Positions 19,729-20,980 of a DNA stretch of 20,980 nucleotides are shown in pieces; position 1 is the stretch's first letter; each line of letters starts with the position of its first letter. This DNA comes from Entrophospora sp. SA101 (Eukaryota; Glomeromycota; Glomeromycetes; Entrophosporales; Entrophosporaceae), in NCBI GenBank assembly GCA_958430865.1, contig CAUDNR010004377.1:26895-47874 (forward strand). The letters are read 5' to 3'. The notes beneath the pieces were generated by a model, which worked only from the letters and a program-made list of their open reading frames with translations, made no database searches and was not told where the DNA came from. The position numbers and the translations under genes are program-made.

Positions 19729-19799
19729 ATTTCGTCGACAATCATTTCGTCGACACCCATTTCATCGAAAGTTCATTTCGTCGAAAATTATTTCGTCAC
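19729..19799. repeat. Minisatellite of ATTTCGTCGA units, five copies
   Basis: Units begin at 19729, 19744, 19759, 19775 and 19790, giving a 15-16-bp period with the core ATTTCGTCGA and a variable 5-6-bp spacer. One copy has CATC for CGTC and the last is truncated. A poly-A run follows directly. Confidence 0.75.
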
Positions 19800-19848
19800 A
19801 AAAAAAAAAAAAAACTTCATTAAACAAATTTCTCCTCACACTTCCCAC

Positions 19849-20024
19849 TAGTGTTGGTTTCCAAACTAGAGAGTTTCGCAACCGTGCGAAAGTCAAAAGG
19901 TTTCGCCATAAGTCAAAACTAGTTTTGATTTTTGACTATTAACTTTTGATTTAGTTTAGACATATAACTTTTAATTTTAGTTTTGACTTTCGCCTTTTCA
20001 AAACAGTTTTGGCGACCAACACTA
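19849..20024 (-). mobile_element. hAT-like MITE, copy B, inverted relative to copy A
   Basis: The ends are TAGTGTTGG at 19849 and CCAACACTA at 20024. Read on the minus strand it follows copy A from end to end, including the GTCAAAACTAAAATTAAAAG and AGTCAAAAATCAAAACTAG segments. I see no clear target duplication, so the insertion may be older or one flank rearranged. Confidence 0.72.
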
Positions 20025-20980
20025 GCCAATTTCCATTTTCCAAATTAAGCAAAAAAACTTGATAAATAGTTGGAATAGTTGGTGACAAACAGAAAAATAA
20101 ATTGGGTGGATCAGTTGAATCGGCAAATGATTTTGAGCATTAACTTGATATTAATGTAGGGTTTATCAAGCCATAAATGCTTATTATGTTAAGAATTTTA
20201 TTGAAGAATATCTTGAAAGCAGATTGATGTTGGAGTTCTTTTATTAATTGGTGAATGTTTTATCTTTTTGACATTGTAAATGGATTTTACCATAATAAAA
20301 AGAAATAAACATGTGTATGGAATTCCCTGGCAATTTTTATAAATTGTAATGGGCACTCACATATATAAATAAACTCCGTAGTTTATTTAATTTCCCGAAT
20401 TGTCAAGGAAATAAATTTCTTAGGTAATTAACAATTTGGTTGCAATAATGTCTTACACAAATGGAATGATCATATAAATAAATAGTTGGTTAATAAAAGG
20501 AATCCAGTAAAATACTTGGCAAATAGTTTTAATATGTTTTCATTTATAGAAGCACATTGATTCAACTGGCTCTATGAATGTTTTAAATGTTTCTCAGAAA
20601 GCATAACAGACAAGAGGGTGGAGTACTAGCAGTTGACCATGATATTTGTCCACTATAGGTCAAATAAAAGAAAAAATTCCCCTTAAAAAGCATGCTTTGA
20701 ACAAATTAACAGATTTGAATGAGCATATTTCTAGATTGATTTCAAACTGCACTTGAAAAACCGGATCAGAACCATTTTCCCAAAGTTAAAAAGTATCTGT
20801 TTTATTGGTCTTAAGTAAAATCAGTTATTGCAAGTACTGAAGCCAACTAGATGATTATAAATAATTCTTGTCATTATTTTTTGTTACAATTGTATGATAT
20901 ATATCATCAATATATAATTATCAAATTGTCAAAATAAGAACTGCTACTCTCAACAATTATAATGGTTATTGTCAATTGTT
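20025..20980. other. Right-hand AT-rich region with one small coding-like scrap
   Basis: Near 20161-20248 a plus-strand stretch after a TAG acceptor-like site reads VYQAINAYYVKNFIEEYLES and stops. It may be an exon relic. I see nothing else supported up to the window end. Confidence 0.3.

Noticed and set aside
19715..19942. Plus-strand frame of 75 codons
   Set aside because: It reads through the ATTTCGTCGA minisatellite, a poly-A run and the MITE end, so it is not a gene.

Overview
The window looks like nuclear DNA of an early-diverging filamentous fungus. It is very AT-rich, genes are sparse, and introns are short with GTAAGT/GTGAGT-type donors. It carries a fungal APSES-type DNA-binding domain, Asn/Gln-rich low-complexity proteins, and many decayed coding relics and small inverted-repeat elements. 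An arbuscular mycorrhizal (Glomeromycotina, Rhizophagus-like) genome would fit, but that is inference from style and not a match I could test. I see no rRNA, tRNA, CRISPR array or prokaryotic operon.

Layout. Positions 1-3350 are AT-rich, with a GC-rich inverted repeat at the left edge (120-172), a GTGTCC-type stem plus tandem repeat (1993-2032) and a related small palindrome near 3052-3097. Positions 4024-7042 (+) hold the main gene: six exons encoding about 764 residues in the order Nudix (Ap4A-hydrolase-like), Asn-rich linker, two TIS11/TTP-type CCCH zinc fingers, Ser/Thr/Asn-rich linker, and a C-terminal W2 (eIF5C-like) domain. The Nudix box has lost two of its acidic ligands. This domain combination suggests an mRNA-binding regulator that touches the translation initiation machinery.

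Positions 7043-9900 are AT-rich 3' flank, decayed coding relics and a hAT-like MITE (8950-9122). Positions 9923-10379 (-) hold a compact three-exon gene of 105 residues with an APSES/KilA-N-like domain and a 17-nt microexon; it is invisible to simple ORF scanning. Positions 10380-14234 are mostly non-coding, with a perfect 26-bp hairpin (11903-11998) and a few coding-like fragments.

Positions 14439-15026 (-) encode a 195-residue Gln-rich protein with a short helical C-terminus. Two disabled relatives lie 3-5 kb to the right in opposite orientations (18430-18800 minus, 19109-19528 plus) and share a nonsense codon. A candidate multi-exon gene or relic lies at 16004-16879 (+). The right end has a second full MITE copy (19849-20024), a TTTCGTCGA minisatellite (19729-19799) and further AT-rich sequence.

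The two best-supported genes are the Nudix-CCCH-W2 gene and the APSES-like gene. Nothing in the sequence links them functionally beyond both encoding nucleic-acid-associated regulators.
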